Shown here: positions 1 to 8,493 of the stretch, in pieces | Layout of the letters: every line of letters starts with the position of its first letter | Numbering within the stretch: position 1 is the first letter of the stretch | NCBI RefSeq assembly: GCF_005239095.1 | Contig: NZ_SZUA01000003.1 | Span: 186,001-250,000, forward strand | DNA length: 64,000 nt | Reading direction: 5' to 3' | From: Luteimonas gilva | GTDB taxonomy: Bacteria; Pseudomonadota; Gammaproteobacteria; Xanthomonadales; Xanthomonadaceae | The notes under the pieces: model-generated | Databases searched by the model: none | What the model saw: only the letters and a program-made list of their open reading frames with translations | What the model was told of the DNA's origin: nothing | Made by a program: the position numbers and the translations under genes

Positions 1-1
1 A

Positions 2-145
2 GCGGCGCGTTACGCGTTGCGCCAGCAGGTGAAGCAGCTCACCTTGCCGGACGCCATGGGCGAACGCTTCCAGGCGATGGGCTTCGCGCGCGGCGTCGAA
101 TTCGGCGCCGCCTTCCTGGCCGGCGATCTGAGTTTCCGCTTGTGA
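2..145 (+). CDS. C-terminal end of a MidA-like SAM-dependent methyltransferase (partial)
   Basis: Only the last 47 codons are present; the gene begins before the window. The reading frame is open from base 2 to the TGA at 143-145. The tail contains LTLPDAMGERFQAMGF followed by a short FLAGDLSFRL end. This resembles the C-terminus of the MidA/NDUFAF7-type class I methyltransferases, where a LPGEMGERF-like stretch precedes the last strand. Its stop codon overlaps the GTG start of the next gene, so the two are probably translationally coupled. The family call rests on this short stretch alone. Confidence 0.6.
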   Translation, partial: AARYALRQQVKQLTLPDAMGERFQAMGFARGVEFGAAFLAGDLSFRL

Positions 146-543
146 TCGTCGGCCGCTCGCTCAAGCCGTTCCGGCGGCCGTGGCTGTGGTCGGGGCTGTG
201 GTCCATCGCTATCGCGACGGTGGTGGTCTTTTCGCTGATCCCGGCGCCGCAACTGCCCGATCTGCCGCCGGGCGGCGACAAGTGGGAGCACTTCCTGGCC
301 TACGCCGCGCTCGCGGCGTACGCGGTGCAGCTGTACGACCGCTGGCCCTCGCTTTTGGGGGCGGGATTGAGTTTGGCGCTGCTCGGCATCGGTCTGGAAC
401 ACGCGCAAGGCGCCTTGACCGAAACGCGGATGATGGATCGGTGGGATGCGTTGGCGAATACGCTGGGCGTGATCGCGGGTTTGGCGACGAGGATGACGCC
501 TTGGCGCGATGCGCTGCTGAATTTCGATCTGCGTCGCGCTTAA
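142..543 (+). CDS. VanZ-like membrane protein
   Basis: A 133-residue protein with a GTG start that overlaps the preceding stop codon. It has about three hydrophobic helices (roughly residues 17-35, 50-65 and 71-90). The sequence GGDKWEHFLAYAALA matches the DKxxHFxxY signature of VanZ-like proteins, and a second conserved stretch, GIGLEHAQ, follows. The biochemical role of stand-alone VanZ-like proteins is not established. It ends 57 bases before the convergent hexosaminidase gene, with a strong hairpin between them. Confidence 0.75.
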   Translation: MIVGRSLKPFRRPWLWSGLWSIAIATVVVFSLIPAPQLPDLPPGGDKWEHFLAYAALAAYAVQLYDRWPSLLGAGLSLALLGIGLEHAQGALTETRMMDRWDALANTLGVIAGLATRMTPWRDALLNFDLRRA

Positions 544-544
544 G

Positions 545-568
545 CCCTCTCCCGCGAGCGGGAGAGGG
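545..568. terminator. Perfect hairpin between convergent genes
   Basis: CCCTCTCCCGC at 545-555 and GCGGGAGAGGG at 558-568 form a perfect 11-bp stem around a two-base centre. It begins two bases after the VanZ-like stop codon and lies upstream of the convergent hexosaminidase stop. The arm is the same kind of element seen in the CCCTCTCCC repeats at 37993 and 59119. It may end transcription from both sides, although there is no long T tract. Confidence 0.55.
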
Positions 569-599
569 AGCAGTCCGCAGCGGAGATGCGGAATGCGGG

Positions 600-2873
600 C
601 TAGCGCGGAACCAGTGTCACCCGATCGATCGCCCACATCGTCGGCCGCGTATCGCCGGTGAAATAGAAGCACAGATCGCGCCGGCCGCTCGCGCCCGGGA
701 GCTTGGCGTCCAAAGTCAGGAATCCGTCTTTTTCAGGCTGCGCGGGCAGTGGCAGGCTGGCTAAAGTTTCGCCATCGCAGCCGGCGCGGATCACCAGCTC
801 GCCGTGCGCCGATCGGGCCGGCTGGAATTTACGGTGCGGCTCGTCGTGCGCCAGCTGGAAGAAATAAGGGATGCGCCCGGCGCGCACGCGGACCGCGGCG
901 ATGCCGTCCAGATCGGCGCCGTCCCAGCGCCAGCAGGGATTGAAGATGTCGACGTTGAAGATGACGCGTTCGCCGTCGGCCGGGCCGTCGTCTTCCAGGC
1001 GCAACATCAGGCTGTTGCTGCACATGGTCAGTTCTTCGTCCGTGCGCGTGCGCAGCGCTGCGGCGTCGAGCGCCCGCTCGCTCGCGGGCGCGAGCATGCG
1101 TCCGTCCGCGAATGCCGCGGCGCGTACCCGCGAGGGCAACGGGACTTCGAACGGCCGCTCGTACAGCGGCGAGGAAGCGGTCGGGGCGCGGCCGTCGGTG
1201 GTGTAGCGGATCGGATAGCCCAGCGGATTGGACAAGCTCACCTTGGCGTCGCGCCCGCCGTCCGCGTCGGCGGCGATCTCCGCTTCGAACGGCGTCTTCG
1301 CATAGGCGATGCCGAGCGCGTCGTAGCGCAGCAGCTGCGCCGGCAGGCGCGACCGGAAATCGTCGAAATTCTTGGCTTTCGCCGGCGACCACGCGATTTC
1401 CGCCAGCGCGGCCACGCGCGGGAAGATCGCGTGCTGCACGCGCGCGAAGCTGCGCATGTGTTCGGTCCAGACGTTGGCTTGCACGCCGAGGATGTGTTTC
1501 TTCTGCGCGGCGTCCAGCGCGGCGGGCACCGGTTCGTAGTCGTAGAGCTTCTGCAGCGAGATCGTCGCCGGACGGCCCGGCGGTTCGTTCGCCGAGGTCG
1601 TCTGCAGATAGTCCAGGTACAGATGGGATACGGGCGACATGACCACGTCGTGGTTCTGCTGCGCCGCGGCGATGCCGCCTTCGGTGCCGCGCCAGGACAT
1701 CACCGTGGCCTGCGGCGGCAAACCGCCTTCCAGGATTTCGTCCCAGCCGATCAGGCGCTTGCGCTTGATTTCCAGATGCTTCTCCAGGCGCGCGATCATA
1801 TAGCTCTGCATCTGCGCCTCGTTCTTCACGCCCAGCTCGCGCATGCGTTCTTGCACGCGCGCGGAAGACACCCATTGGTCTTTGACCGCTTCGTCGCCGC
1901 CGAGATGGATATAGGTGCCGGGGAACAGGTCCGACACTTCGTCCAGCACGTCTTCTAGGAAACGGAACGTGCTTTCTTCGACATTGAACAGATAAGTGTT
2001 GACGCCCCATTCGTTCGACACCGGCGGCCGCGTGCCGAGCACGCCGAGCTCCGGATAAGCGGCGATCGCCGCCTGCGCGTGGCCGGGCACGTCGATCTCG
2101 GGAACGATGGTGATGTGCCGTTCGGCCGCGTAACGCACGACGTCGCGGATTTGGTCCTGAGTGTAGAAACCGCAATAGGGACGCGGCTCGCCGGTGTTCG
2201 GATCGACGCCGCCGTCGCCGGCGGGGAAGCGGCAGCCGCCGATTCCGGTCAGCTTCGGATATTTCTTGATTTCGATCCGCCAGCCCTGGTCGTCGGTTAG
2301 ATGCCAGTGGAAGGTGTTGAGCTTGTGCAGCGCCAACGCGTCGAGCAGACGCTTGACCTCGTCGACCGACCGGAAATGGCGCGCGGTATCCAGCATCAGG
2401 CCGCGCCAGGCGAAGCGCGGCGCGTCGTCGATCCTCACCGCCGGCGCCTGCACGGCGCCGCCGTCGCTTTCCAGCAGTTGCCACAGCGTCACCGCACCGT
2501 AGAACAGGCCGCGCGGATCGGAAGCCTTCACGGTCGCGCCGTCGGCACGCACTTGCAGCGCATAGCCTTCGGAGTTCGTCGAAGCCTTCGGGTCGATCGC
2601 GAAAACGATGGCCCGCTTCGCCGGTCCGGCCGAGACGCGCAGCGCCAGCTTTTGCGTCGTGTTGGCGTGTTCGACGAAGTACTTGGCCGCTTGTCGCGCC
2701 GCTTCGCCCTCGGCCACCACCGGTGTGGCGTCGCTCACGACGAACCGGCCTTCGTCGCGCTGCATCTGCGCGGGCAGCGGAATCAGCGCCGGTTCGGACG
2801 GCGCGGCGCAAGCCAGCGGCGAAACCAATGCGAGCAGGAGCAGGACGGCGGAGCGGAACGGCCAGCGGTTCAT
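600..2873 (-). CDS. Secreted beta-N-acetylhexosaminidase, glycoside hydrolase family 20
   Basis: A 757-residue enzyme predicted to release terminal GlcNAc from chitooligosaccharides in the periplasm. The start chosen is the ATG at 2873, because it gives a good signal peptide (RSAVLLLLALVSPLACA); the frame is open further upstream but has no signal there. Residues about 27-150 look like the GH20 N-terminal domain. The catalytic barrel follows, with the hallmark HLGGDE (Asp327-Glu328) and HLTDDQGWR at about 191-199. A chitobiase-type C-terminal domain (about 510-590) and a beta-rich tail come after. It is the last gene of the minus-strand arm of the GlcNAc cluster, 107 bases downstream of the TonB receptor and separated from it by a terminator, so it may have its own promoter. 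Confidence 0.93.
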   Translation of the reverse strand: MNRWPFRSAVLLLLALVSPLACAAPSEPALIPLPAQMQRDEGRFVVSDATPVVAEGEAARQAAKYFVEHANTTQKLALRVSAGPAKRAIVFAIDPKASTNSEGYALQVRADGATVKASDPRGLFYGAVTLWQLLESDGGAVQAPAVRIDDAPRFAWRGLMLDTARHFRSVDEVKRLLDALALHKLNTFHWHLTDDQGWRIEIKKYPKLTGIGGCRFPAGDGGVDPNTGEPRPYCGFYTQDQIRDVVRYAAERHITIVPEIDVPGHAQAAIAAYPELGVLGTRPPVSNEWGVNTYLFNVEESTFRFLEDVLDEVSDLFPGTYIHLGGDEAVKDQWVSSARVQERMRELGVKNEAQMQSYMIARLEKHLEIKRKRLIGWDEILEGGLPPQATVMSWRGTEGGIAAAQQNHDVVMSPVSHLYLDYLQTTSANEPPGRPATISLQKLYDYEPVPAALDAAQKKHILGVQANVWTEHMRSFARVQHAIFPRVAALAEIAWSPAKAKNFDDFRSRLPAQLLRYDALGIAYAKTPFEAEIAADADGGRDAKVSLSNPLGYPIRYTTDGRAPTASSPLYERPFEVPLPSRVRAAAFADGRMLAPASERALDAAALRTRTDEELTMCSNSLMLRLEDDGPADGERVIFNVDIFNPCWRWDGADLDGIAAVRVRAGRIPYFFQLAHDEPHRKFQPARSAHGELVIRAGCDGETLASLPLPAQPEKDGFLTLDAKLPGASGRRDLCFYFTGDTRPTMWAIDRVTLVPR

Positions 2874-2906
2874 AGCGTCACCTCGGTTTTGCAGGGAGCA
2901 TCCCAG

Positions 2907-2938
2907 AAAAAAACGGGCCCGGACAAGTCCAGGCCCGT
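2907..2938 (-). terminator. Rho-independent terminator of the TonB receptor gene
   Basis: Read on the minus strand, a GC-rich stem (arms at 2913-2924 and 2927-2938, one mismatch) is followed directly by seven T residues (A tract 2907-2913 on the plus strand). It lies 43 bases downstream of the receptor stop codon and upstream of the hexosaminidase start. Confidence 0.85.
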
Positions 2939-2980
2939 GAGGGGAAAACCAACGGAGGGGTTGGAGCGCCTTAAATGCCT

Positions 2981-5707
2981 TTAAAAGCGGAAACGGAAGT
3001 TGACGTAGTACTGGCGGCCGTTCTCGTAGAACGCGTACGGCAGCTTGCGGCCTTCGCCGTTGACCTGGCTGTAGTACTTCAGCTCCGGATCGTTGAGATT
3101 CAGCGCGTCCAGGGTGACCGTCATCCAGTCGTTGACCTTGTAGCCGAGCGAGGCCGACAGGTTGCCGATGCTGTCCTGGAAGAAGTCGTCGGTGCGGCTG
3201 ACGCCGGCGTAGAACTCGGACCGGTAGGTGTAGCTCAGGCGCGCGTTGAACTTGTCGTTCTCGAAATAGCCGGACACGTTGTAGGTGTCGCGCGAAGTGC
3301 CGAACACCGGCTTGACGCTGTCCGAACTGCTGTCGGCGTAGGTGTAGTTCGCCGCCACGCCCCAGTTGTCGCCGATCGGCTGCTCGTAGGTCAGCTCGAA
3401 GCCCTTGATCTTGGCGTTCGAATTGACCGGAACCGATACGCGGTAGTCGGCGAACACCGGCACGCCGCCGTTGTTGGTCGTGGCCTGCTGGTCCAGGAAG
3501 GTGCGGGTTTCGGTGCCGAAAGCCACATAGTCGTCCAGGTCCATCTGGTAGATGCTGGCCGCCAACAGAGCGCGCGGCGCGAAATACCATTCCAGCGACA
3601 CGTCCAAGTTGGTGGACACGATCGGCTCAAGCTTCGGATTGCCGCCGCTGCCGCTGTGGGTCAGATCGTCCAGCGACACCGAGCCGGCCAGGGCCGAGAA
3701 GTCCGGACGGGTCAGCGTCTTGGACGCGGCGAAGCGGCCGATCAGCTCGTCGGTGAATTCGTACTTCAGGTTCAGGCTGGGCAGCAGTTCCTTGTACGTG
3801 TTCTCGTAGCGGTTGCGGAAGTAATTGCCGAACGCCGAACCGGTGATCGGGCCTTGCACGGTGTTCTCTTCCGGTGCGCCGGTGTTGTAAATCGTGTCCT
3901 GCTTAGTGCGCACCCAGCGCAGACCGAGGTTGCCGCTCCAGCGGTCGCCTTGGAAGTTGGCCTGGATGAAGGCCGCCGTCGTCTTCTCGTTGACGCTGTA
4001 CGAGTCCTGCCAGAAGAAGCGCGCCACCGGGTCGCGATTGGCGAACTGCGCGTTGAACGCGGCCAACTGTTCCGGGGTCCAGTACCAAATGTTGTTCGGA
4101 TGGCTGCCGCCGATGCCGCTGGCGAAGTCGCCCGGATAGTTGTGGAAATTGTTCAGCGGGTAATTGGCCAGATTCTGCCAGTCGCCCTTCGGCCCCTGCG
4201 CGATCTCGAACAGGTTCTCGCGGGTGTGGTCGGAATAGCGCACGCCGAAGTCCAGCGAGGCCAGCGCGCCTTCGGTGAAGGTGAACTCGCCGTCGGCCTG
4301 GTACCACTTCTCTTCGTCCAGCGCGTCGATGGCGTTGGCGCCGAAGATCCAGCCGTTGGCGGGCAGGATGCCGGAAGGCGACGCATTGTTGCCGCCGAGC
4401 GACCAGTCGATCGGATTGAGCGCGCCGTTCATGCCCCAGCTCGCGCCGCCGCCCGCGGCGGTGCCGAGTTCGATCACGTCCTGCTGCGGGCTTTTGCCGT
4501 GGCCTTCGGTCTTGCCGCCCTGGAACTTTAGGTTGAAGCTGTCGGAGACCTGCCAATCGGCGTCGACCGCGATGTACTTGGATTCCGATGCCGCGCCGGG
4601 GCGCGAGATCTGGTCGTACACGCCGTACGGGGTGGTGCTGCCCGGCTGGTTCGCGTACGTCGCATTGGTCAGCACGCCGTCGACGATCTTGTAGCCCGGC
4701 AGCGGCGCGACGTTGGAAGCGAACTGGCTGGTCCACAGCATGTAGTTGCGGTTGTAGTTGTCCGCTTCCAGCTTCGAATAGAACGCGTTCAGGCCCAAGG
4801 TCAGGTTGTCGGTGGGCTTGAACTGCGCATCCAGCACGCCGCCCTTGCGGGTGCGTTCCTGTTCGAACAGCACCGCGCCGAGCAGGTTCGGATAGAGCAC
4901 CCCGGCGAGGTCGGGATTGGTGGCGACCACGGGATCGGTGGCGGCGATCTTGTTGAATCCGCCCACCACTTCCTGGCCGTCGCGGCGCAGATTGCGCTTC
5001 TCGTAGAACGCCTGGAACATCACGCCCGCGCTGCTGTCGGCGTTGCGCCAGTTGAACAAGCCGTTGAACTGCGGATCGGTCTTGCCGGGCAGGTCGGCGT
5101 AGACGCCGCCGACGCTGGCTTCGGTGGTGATCTCGTCAGCGAACTGGAGCGGACGGCGGGTGACGATGTTGACCGAACCGGCGCTGCCGCCTTCGGTGAG
5201 TTTCGCTTCGGAAGTCTTGTGGATCACCACCTGGCTGACGATTTCCGCCGGCAGCAGGCTGTAGCTGACGCTGCGGCCCACGGTCTGCACCTGGCTCAGC
5301 ACGAACCAGTCGCCGGTGCCGACGGTGTGGCCGTTCACCAGGGTCTGGGTCAGGCTGGGGCTGCCGCCGCGCAGGCTGATGCGGTCGCTCTCGTCGAAGC
5401 CGCCTTCGGTGGCGCTGGACGAGCTGATGTTGACGCCGGGCAGGCGCTGCAGCGTGTCGGCCACGTTCTTGGCCGGCAGTTTGCCGATGTCTTCGGCGGT
5501 CACCACTTCCACGTGCGAAGCGGCTTCCTTCTTGGTGTCCAGCGATTTCTCCAAGGAGCCGCGGACGCCGACCACCGTGATGGTTTCGATGTCCTTGACC
5601 TTGTCGTTCGCCGCTGGCGTCTGCTGCGTTTCTTGCGCATGGACCTGCGCCGCGAAGCCTAGGCCCGCCACGATCGCAGCCGAAAGGATCGATCTGTTGA
5701 GTTTCAT
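2981..5707 (-). CDS. TonB-dependent outer-membrane receptor (chitooligosaccharide/GlcNAc uptake, inferred)
   Basis: A 908-residue receptor. The start at 5707 (MKLNRSILSAAIVAGLGFAA) gives a proper signal peptide and has GGGG eight bases upstream; the frame is open 11 codons further. After a short linker comes a TonB box-like IETITVVGVRGSL, then the plug (about residues 40-170) with LPAKNVADTLQRLPGV and SLRGGSPSLTQTLVNG. A long beta-barrel follows, ending in the typical aromatic NFRFRF. This is the large TonB-dependent receptor subfamily abundant in Xanthomonadales and Caulobacterales. Position between the hexosaminidase and the GlcNAc kinase suggests that it imports chitin-derived sugars; the substrate is inferred from context only. 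Confidence 0.92.
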   Translation of the reverse strand: MKLNRSILSAAIVAGLGFAAQVHAQETQQTPAANDKVKDIETITVVGVRGSLEKSLDTKKEAASHVEVVTAEDIGKLPAKNVADTLQRLPGVNISSSSATEGGFDESDRISLRGGSPSLTQTLVNGHTVGTGDWFVLSQVQTVGRSVSYSLLPAEIVSQVVIHKTSEAKLTEGGSAGSVNIVTRRPLQFADEITTEASVGGVYADLPGKTDPQFNGLFNWRNADSSAGVMFQAFYEKRNLRRDGQEVVGGFNKIAATDPVVATNPDLAGVLYPNLLGAVLFEQERTRKGGVLDAQFKPTDNLTLGLNAFYSKLEADNYNRNYMLWTSQFASNVAPLPGYKIVDGVLTNATYANQPGSTTPYGVYDQISRPGAASESKYIAVDADWQVSDSFNLKFQGGKTEGHGKSPQQDVIELGTAAGGGASWGMNGALNPIDWSLGGNNASPSGILPANGWIFGANAIDALDEEKWYQADGEFTFTEGALASLDFGVRYSDHTRENLFEIAQGPKGDWQNLANYPLNNFHNYPGDFASGIGGSHPNNIWYWTPEQLAAFNAQFANRDPVARFFWQDSYSVNEKTTAAFIQANFQGDRWSGNLGLRWVRTKQDTIYNTGAPEENTVQGPITGSAFGNYFRNRYENTYKELLPSLNLKYEFTDELIGRFAASKTLTRPDFSALAGSVSLDDLTHSGSGGNPKLEPIVSTNLDVSLEWYFAPRALLAASIYQMDLDDYVAFGTETRTFLDQQATTNNGGVPVFADYRVSVPVNSNAKIKGFELTYEQPIGDNWGVAANYTYADSSSDSVKPVFGTSRDTYNVSGYFENDKFNARLSYTYRSEFYAGVSRTDDFFQDSIGNLSASLGYKVNDWMTVTLDALNLNDPELKYYSQVNGEGRKLPYAFYENGRQYYVNFRFRF

Positions 5708-5819
5708 CTTGCTACCCCGTCGCTGATTGAGTTGCGGCAACCGAACGCTGCCGTGCCTACGCCTTCAAACGCCGCGCTCGCCCCTCCGGTCCGCGCGGCA
5801 AAAAAACCTCGCCTCTCCC

Positions 5820-6854
5820 TTATCCGCCGCGTTGCTGCAGGTACCAGCTGGCCGCGCCGATCACGCCCAGCTGGCCGTGCTCGACCAACTTCACCGGTAT
5901 GCGTTCCAGCGCCTCGCGCATCGGCCCCTTGTTGAGGAACCGTTCGACGAAAGCGCTGCCCAGCAGGAATTCGCGGATCTGCGGCAGGATCCCGCCGGCC
6001 AGGTAGATGCCGCCCTGCACGCCGTACAGCAGGGCCATGTCGCCGACCGTGCTGCCGAGCAGGCCGCAGAACACGCCCAGGCTGTCGCGCGCGTGCGCGT
6101 CCTGCCCGGACAGCGCCGCGGCGGTGATCTCGCCCGGCGTGCGGTAAGGGGAAACCACGCCGTGCAGCGCGCACATCGCCGCATGCAGGTTCTTCAGGCC
6201 CGGGCCCGACAGCGCATGCTCGACCGGCACGTGGCTGCGCTGCCCGAGCATGTGCTTGAGCAGCGCCATCTCCAATTCGTTGCCGACGGTCAGCGCGGCT
6301 TGGCCGGCTTCGGTGGCCAGTACCACCGCGCGCGAACCGGTGGGAATCCAAACCGCCGCGCCCAGGCCCGTGCCCGGGCCGACGACCAGAGTCGGGCCGC
6401 GCGGCGCGGTTTCGGGGCCGGTCAAGCGCAGCACTTCGCTCGCGTCGACGTAAGCGGCCGCGTGCGCGACGGCTTCGAAATCGTTGACCAGGCGGAATTC
6501 GCGGAAGCCCAGACGGTCGCGGATCTCGCTCAGCGACACGCGCCAGGGCAGGTTGACCGTGATCAGCGAGCCGTCTTCGAGCGGATAGCCGGCGCTGGCG
6601 ATCGCGCCCTCGGCCACCGCCGCGCCGTCCAAGTCGGCGACGAAGTCTTCGAGGATTTCCGCCAGGCCCGGGTAATCGGCGCAGACGTACTTGCGGTAGC
6701 TGAGCACCTTGATCGGATGCGCCGGGTCGCCGCTGTCCTGGACCAGACCGATGCGGACATGGGTGCCGCCGACGTCGGCGGCGATGAACGGCGCGCTCGG
6801 GCGGGCAGTGTCCAACGGCAAGGGGCTGGCGATTGCGACCACGCGTTCTCCCAT
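5820..6854 (-). CDS. glk: Glucokinase-family sugar kinase, probably the GlcNAc kinase of the cluster
   Basis: A 344-residue protein with the ATP-binding DVGGTHVRIG (residues 27-36) of the glucokinase (Glk, Pfam 02685) family and a second phosphate motif VVGPGTGLGAAV. In xanthomonads Glk-type kinases named NagK-II phosphorylate GlcNAc. The position here, divergent from nagP and within a regulon that has no other kinase, makes that the likely substrate. The promoter region is shared with nagP and carries a LacI-type palindrome 59 bases upstream of the start. The gene is followed 112 bases later by the receptor gene in the same direction, without a clear terminator, so the two may be cotranscribed. 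Confidence 0.88.
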   Translation of the reverse strand: MGERVVAIASPLPLDTARPSAPFIAADVGGTHVRIGLVQDSGDPAHPIKVLSYRKYVCADYPGLAEILEDFVADLDGAAVAEGAIASAGYPLEDGSLITVNLPWRVSLSEIRDRLGFREFRLVNDFEAVAHAAAYVDASEVLRLTGPETAPRGPTLVVGPGTGLGAAVWIPTGSRAVVLATEAGQAALTVGNELEMALLKHMLGQRSHVPVEHALSGPGLKNLHAAMCALHGVVSPYRTPGEITAAALSGQDAHARDSLGVFCGLLGSTVGDMALLYGVQGGIYLAGGILPQIREFLLGSAFVERFLNKGPMREALERIPVKLVEHGQLGVIGAASWYLQQRGG

Positions 6855-6912
6855 CCGGTCTCGCCCGGCAGCGGGGCTGCGGAGGGCATTGGCGGCCGAG
6901 TGTGGAAGTGCT

Positions 6913-6928
6913 TTGACAACGATGTCAA
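6913..6928. promoter_or_regulatory. Probable NagQ (LacI-type) operator
   Basis: TTGACAACGATGTCAA is an inverted repeat with one mismatched position pair and a central CG, typical of LacI-family operators. It closely resembles the TGACAxCGxTGTCA sites described for NagR-type LacI regulators of GlcNAc genes. It also contains a consensus TTGACA -35 hexamer on each strand, so a bound repressor would block transcription both ways. NagQ is encoded 1.6 kb away in the plus-strand arm. Confidence 0.7.
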
Positions 6929-7026
6929 CACAGCTTTTGGCCTAGTGCCCCGCGTCGGCGGCGGTCGAAACAAATCCGTCATGTTGGCCGCGCCGCGCCT
7001 GCGATTGTGCGCAAAAATGTTGTTAT

Positions 7027-7040
7027 TGAAGACGTTTTCA
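7027..7040. promoter_or_regulatory. Second, weaker operator-like palindrome
   Basis: TGAAGACGTTTTCA is a near-perfect inverted repeat around a central ACGT. It has the same size and a central CG like the site at 6913, but the arms differ. It may be a secondary binding site or chance. Confidence 0.35.
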
Positions 7041-7141
7041 TAGCCGATGCCCGATTCGGCACGGCTCGATCTTGTTGCGATGCAGCAGCGGAACGAGGTT
7101 CGGCAAGGGCGCGGCGAGGCCTAGCCCCATGGCCGCAGAAC

Positions 7142-7163
7142 GAATAATGTGACAACGTTATTC
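7142..7163. promoter_or_regulatory. Operator half-site within an inverted repeat upstream of nagP
   Basis: GAATAA and TTATTC form a perfect 6-bp inverted repeat with a 10-base spacer. The segment contains TGACAACG, identical to the left half of the 6913 palindrome, but the right half is degenerate. It ends 51 bases before the nagP start codon. Confidence 0.4.
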
Positions 7164-7214
7164 CCAGCCGGTCCGGCACAGGACCCGCTCTGACCGCATC
7201 GCCAGGAGCCCGCC

Positions 7215-8489
7215 ATGTCCGTTACCGCCACCGCGACCCGGCCCGCCAGCCAGGGGACATCGATCGCCATCATCGGGGCGCTGTTCTTCATCTTCGGGTT
7301 CGTGACCTGGTTGAACGGCCCGCTCATCACCTTCGTCAAATACCGGTTCACGCTCAGCGACATCGGCGCGTTTTTGGTCCTGACCGTGTTCTATCTGTCC
7401 TACTTCTTCCTCGCCTTGCCGGCGGCGTCCATCCTCAAGCGCACCGGCATGAAGAAAGGCATGTCGCTGGGGCTGCTGGTGATGGCGCTGGGCGCTTTCA
7501 CCTTCGGCGAATTCGTATTGCGCGGTTCGTATCCCGGCGCGCTGACCGGGTTGTTCGTGATCGGCGCGGGATTGGCGTTGCTGCAAACCGCCGCCAATCC
7601 CTACATCAGCATCGTCGGCCCGATCGAGCGCGCGGCGCAGCGCATCGCGGTGATGGGCATCTGCAACAAGGTCGCCGGCTCGCTGGCGCCGTACGCGTTC
7701 GCGATCGTCGTATTGGCGGGCATCGACGCGTTCGACGCCAAGCTCGCCGCCGCCGATCCGGTCGCGCGCGAAGCGCTGCTGACCGAGTTCGCGGCCAAGG
7801 TCCACGGCCCCTATCTGGTGATGGCGGGCGTGCTGGCGGTGCTGGCCGTGCTGCTCCTGCTTTCGCCGTTGCCGGACATCCGTCCGGAAGAGGCGAATGC
7901 CGCGCCGGCTTCGCACGGCGACAAGAGCCTGCTGCAGTTTCCGCATGTGTGGCTGGGCGCGCTGTGCATCTTCGTCTACGTCGGCGTGGAAGTGATGGCG
8001 GGCGACGCCATCGGCACTTACGGCAATGCGCTGGGATTGCCGCCGGGCGATACCCGTTTCTTCACCATGTTCACCTTGCTTTCGATGCTCGCCGGCTACT
8101 TGGCGGGATTGATCCTGATCCCGCGCTTCGTTTCGCAGGAACGCTATCTGAGTTTTTCGGCCGTGTTGGGCGTGTTGCTGACCATCGGCGCCTTCCTGAC
8201 CAAGGGCTATTTGTCCGTGGGCTTCGTCGCGGCGCTGGGTTTCGCGAACGCGATGATGTGGCCGGCGATCTTCCCGCTGGCGATCGAAGGGCTGGGCCGC
8301 CTGACCGAGCGCGGCTCCGCCTTGTTGATCATGGGCATCTGCGGCGGCGCGATCATCCCGCAGCTGTTCGCGCTGCTGAAGCAGCACATCCATTTCCAGC
8401 TGGTGTTCCTGCTGCTGATGGTGCCCTGCTACCTGTACATCCTGTACTACGCCTTGCGCGGCCACCGCGCGGGCCAGGCGGCCGGCTGA
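7215..8489 (+). CDS. nagP: NagP-type GlcNAc/sugar MFS permease
   Basis: A 424-residue inner-membrane transporter with about 12 hydrophobic segments. It matches the FucP/GluP branch of the major facilitator superfamily: FIFGFVTWLNGPL in the first helix, YLSYFFLALPAA in the second and LQTAANPY in the middle of the protein. In xanthomonads and Shewanella the member encoded with nagQ, nagB-II and nagA imports GlcNAc. It is the first gene of the plus-strand operon, and nagQ follows after only four bases. AGGAG lies nine bases before the ATG. Confidence 0.92.
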   Translation: MSVTATATRPASQGTSIAIIGALFFIFGFVTWLNGPLITFVKYRFTLSDIGAFLVLTVFYLSYFFLALPAASILKRTGMKKGMSLGLLVMALGAFTFGEFVLRGSYPGALTGLFVIGAGLALLQTAANPYISIVGPIERAAQRIAVMGICNKVAGSLAPYAFAIVVLAGIDAFDAKLAAADPVAREALLTEFAAKVHGPYLVMAGVLAVLAVLLLLSPLPDIRPEEANAAPASHGDKSLLQFPHVWLGALCIFVYVGVEVMAGDAIGTYGNALGLPPGDTRFFTMFTLLSMLAGYLAGLILIPRFVSQERYLSFSAVLGVLLTIGAFLTKGYLSVGFVAALGFANAMMWPAIFPLAIEGLGRLTERGSALLIMGICGGAIIPQLFALLKQHIHFQLVFLLLMVPCYLYILYYALRGHRAGQAAG

Positions 8490-8493
8490 GGCG

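Larger units (their letters stand above)
6855..7214. promoter_or_regulatory. Divergent promoter region of the GlcNAc cluster (360 bases without a gene)
   Basis: The region between the kinase (minus) and nagP (plus) is noticeably richer in A+T than its surroundings. It holds one clear 16-bp palindrome (6913-6928), a weaker palindrome at 7027-7040 and a half-site with a flanking inverted repeat at 7142-7163. No convincing reading frame is present. Confidence 0.8.

Noticed and set aside
2875-3590. A much longer hexosaminidase (996 residues) starting at 3590
   Set aside because: The extra N-terminus lies over the TonB receptor gene and a terminator in another frame; the ATG at 2873 begins a clear signal peptide.
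2975-4531. Long plus-strand frame of 518 codons opposite the receptor gene
   Set aside because: It is an antisense shadow typical of high-GC DNA; the minus-strand frame has full receptor motifs.
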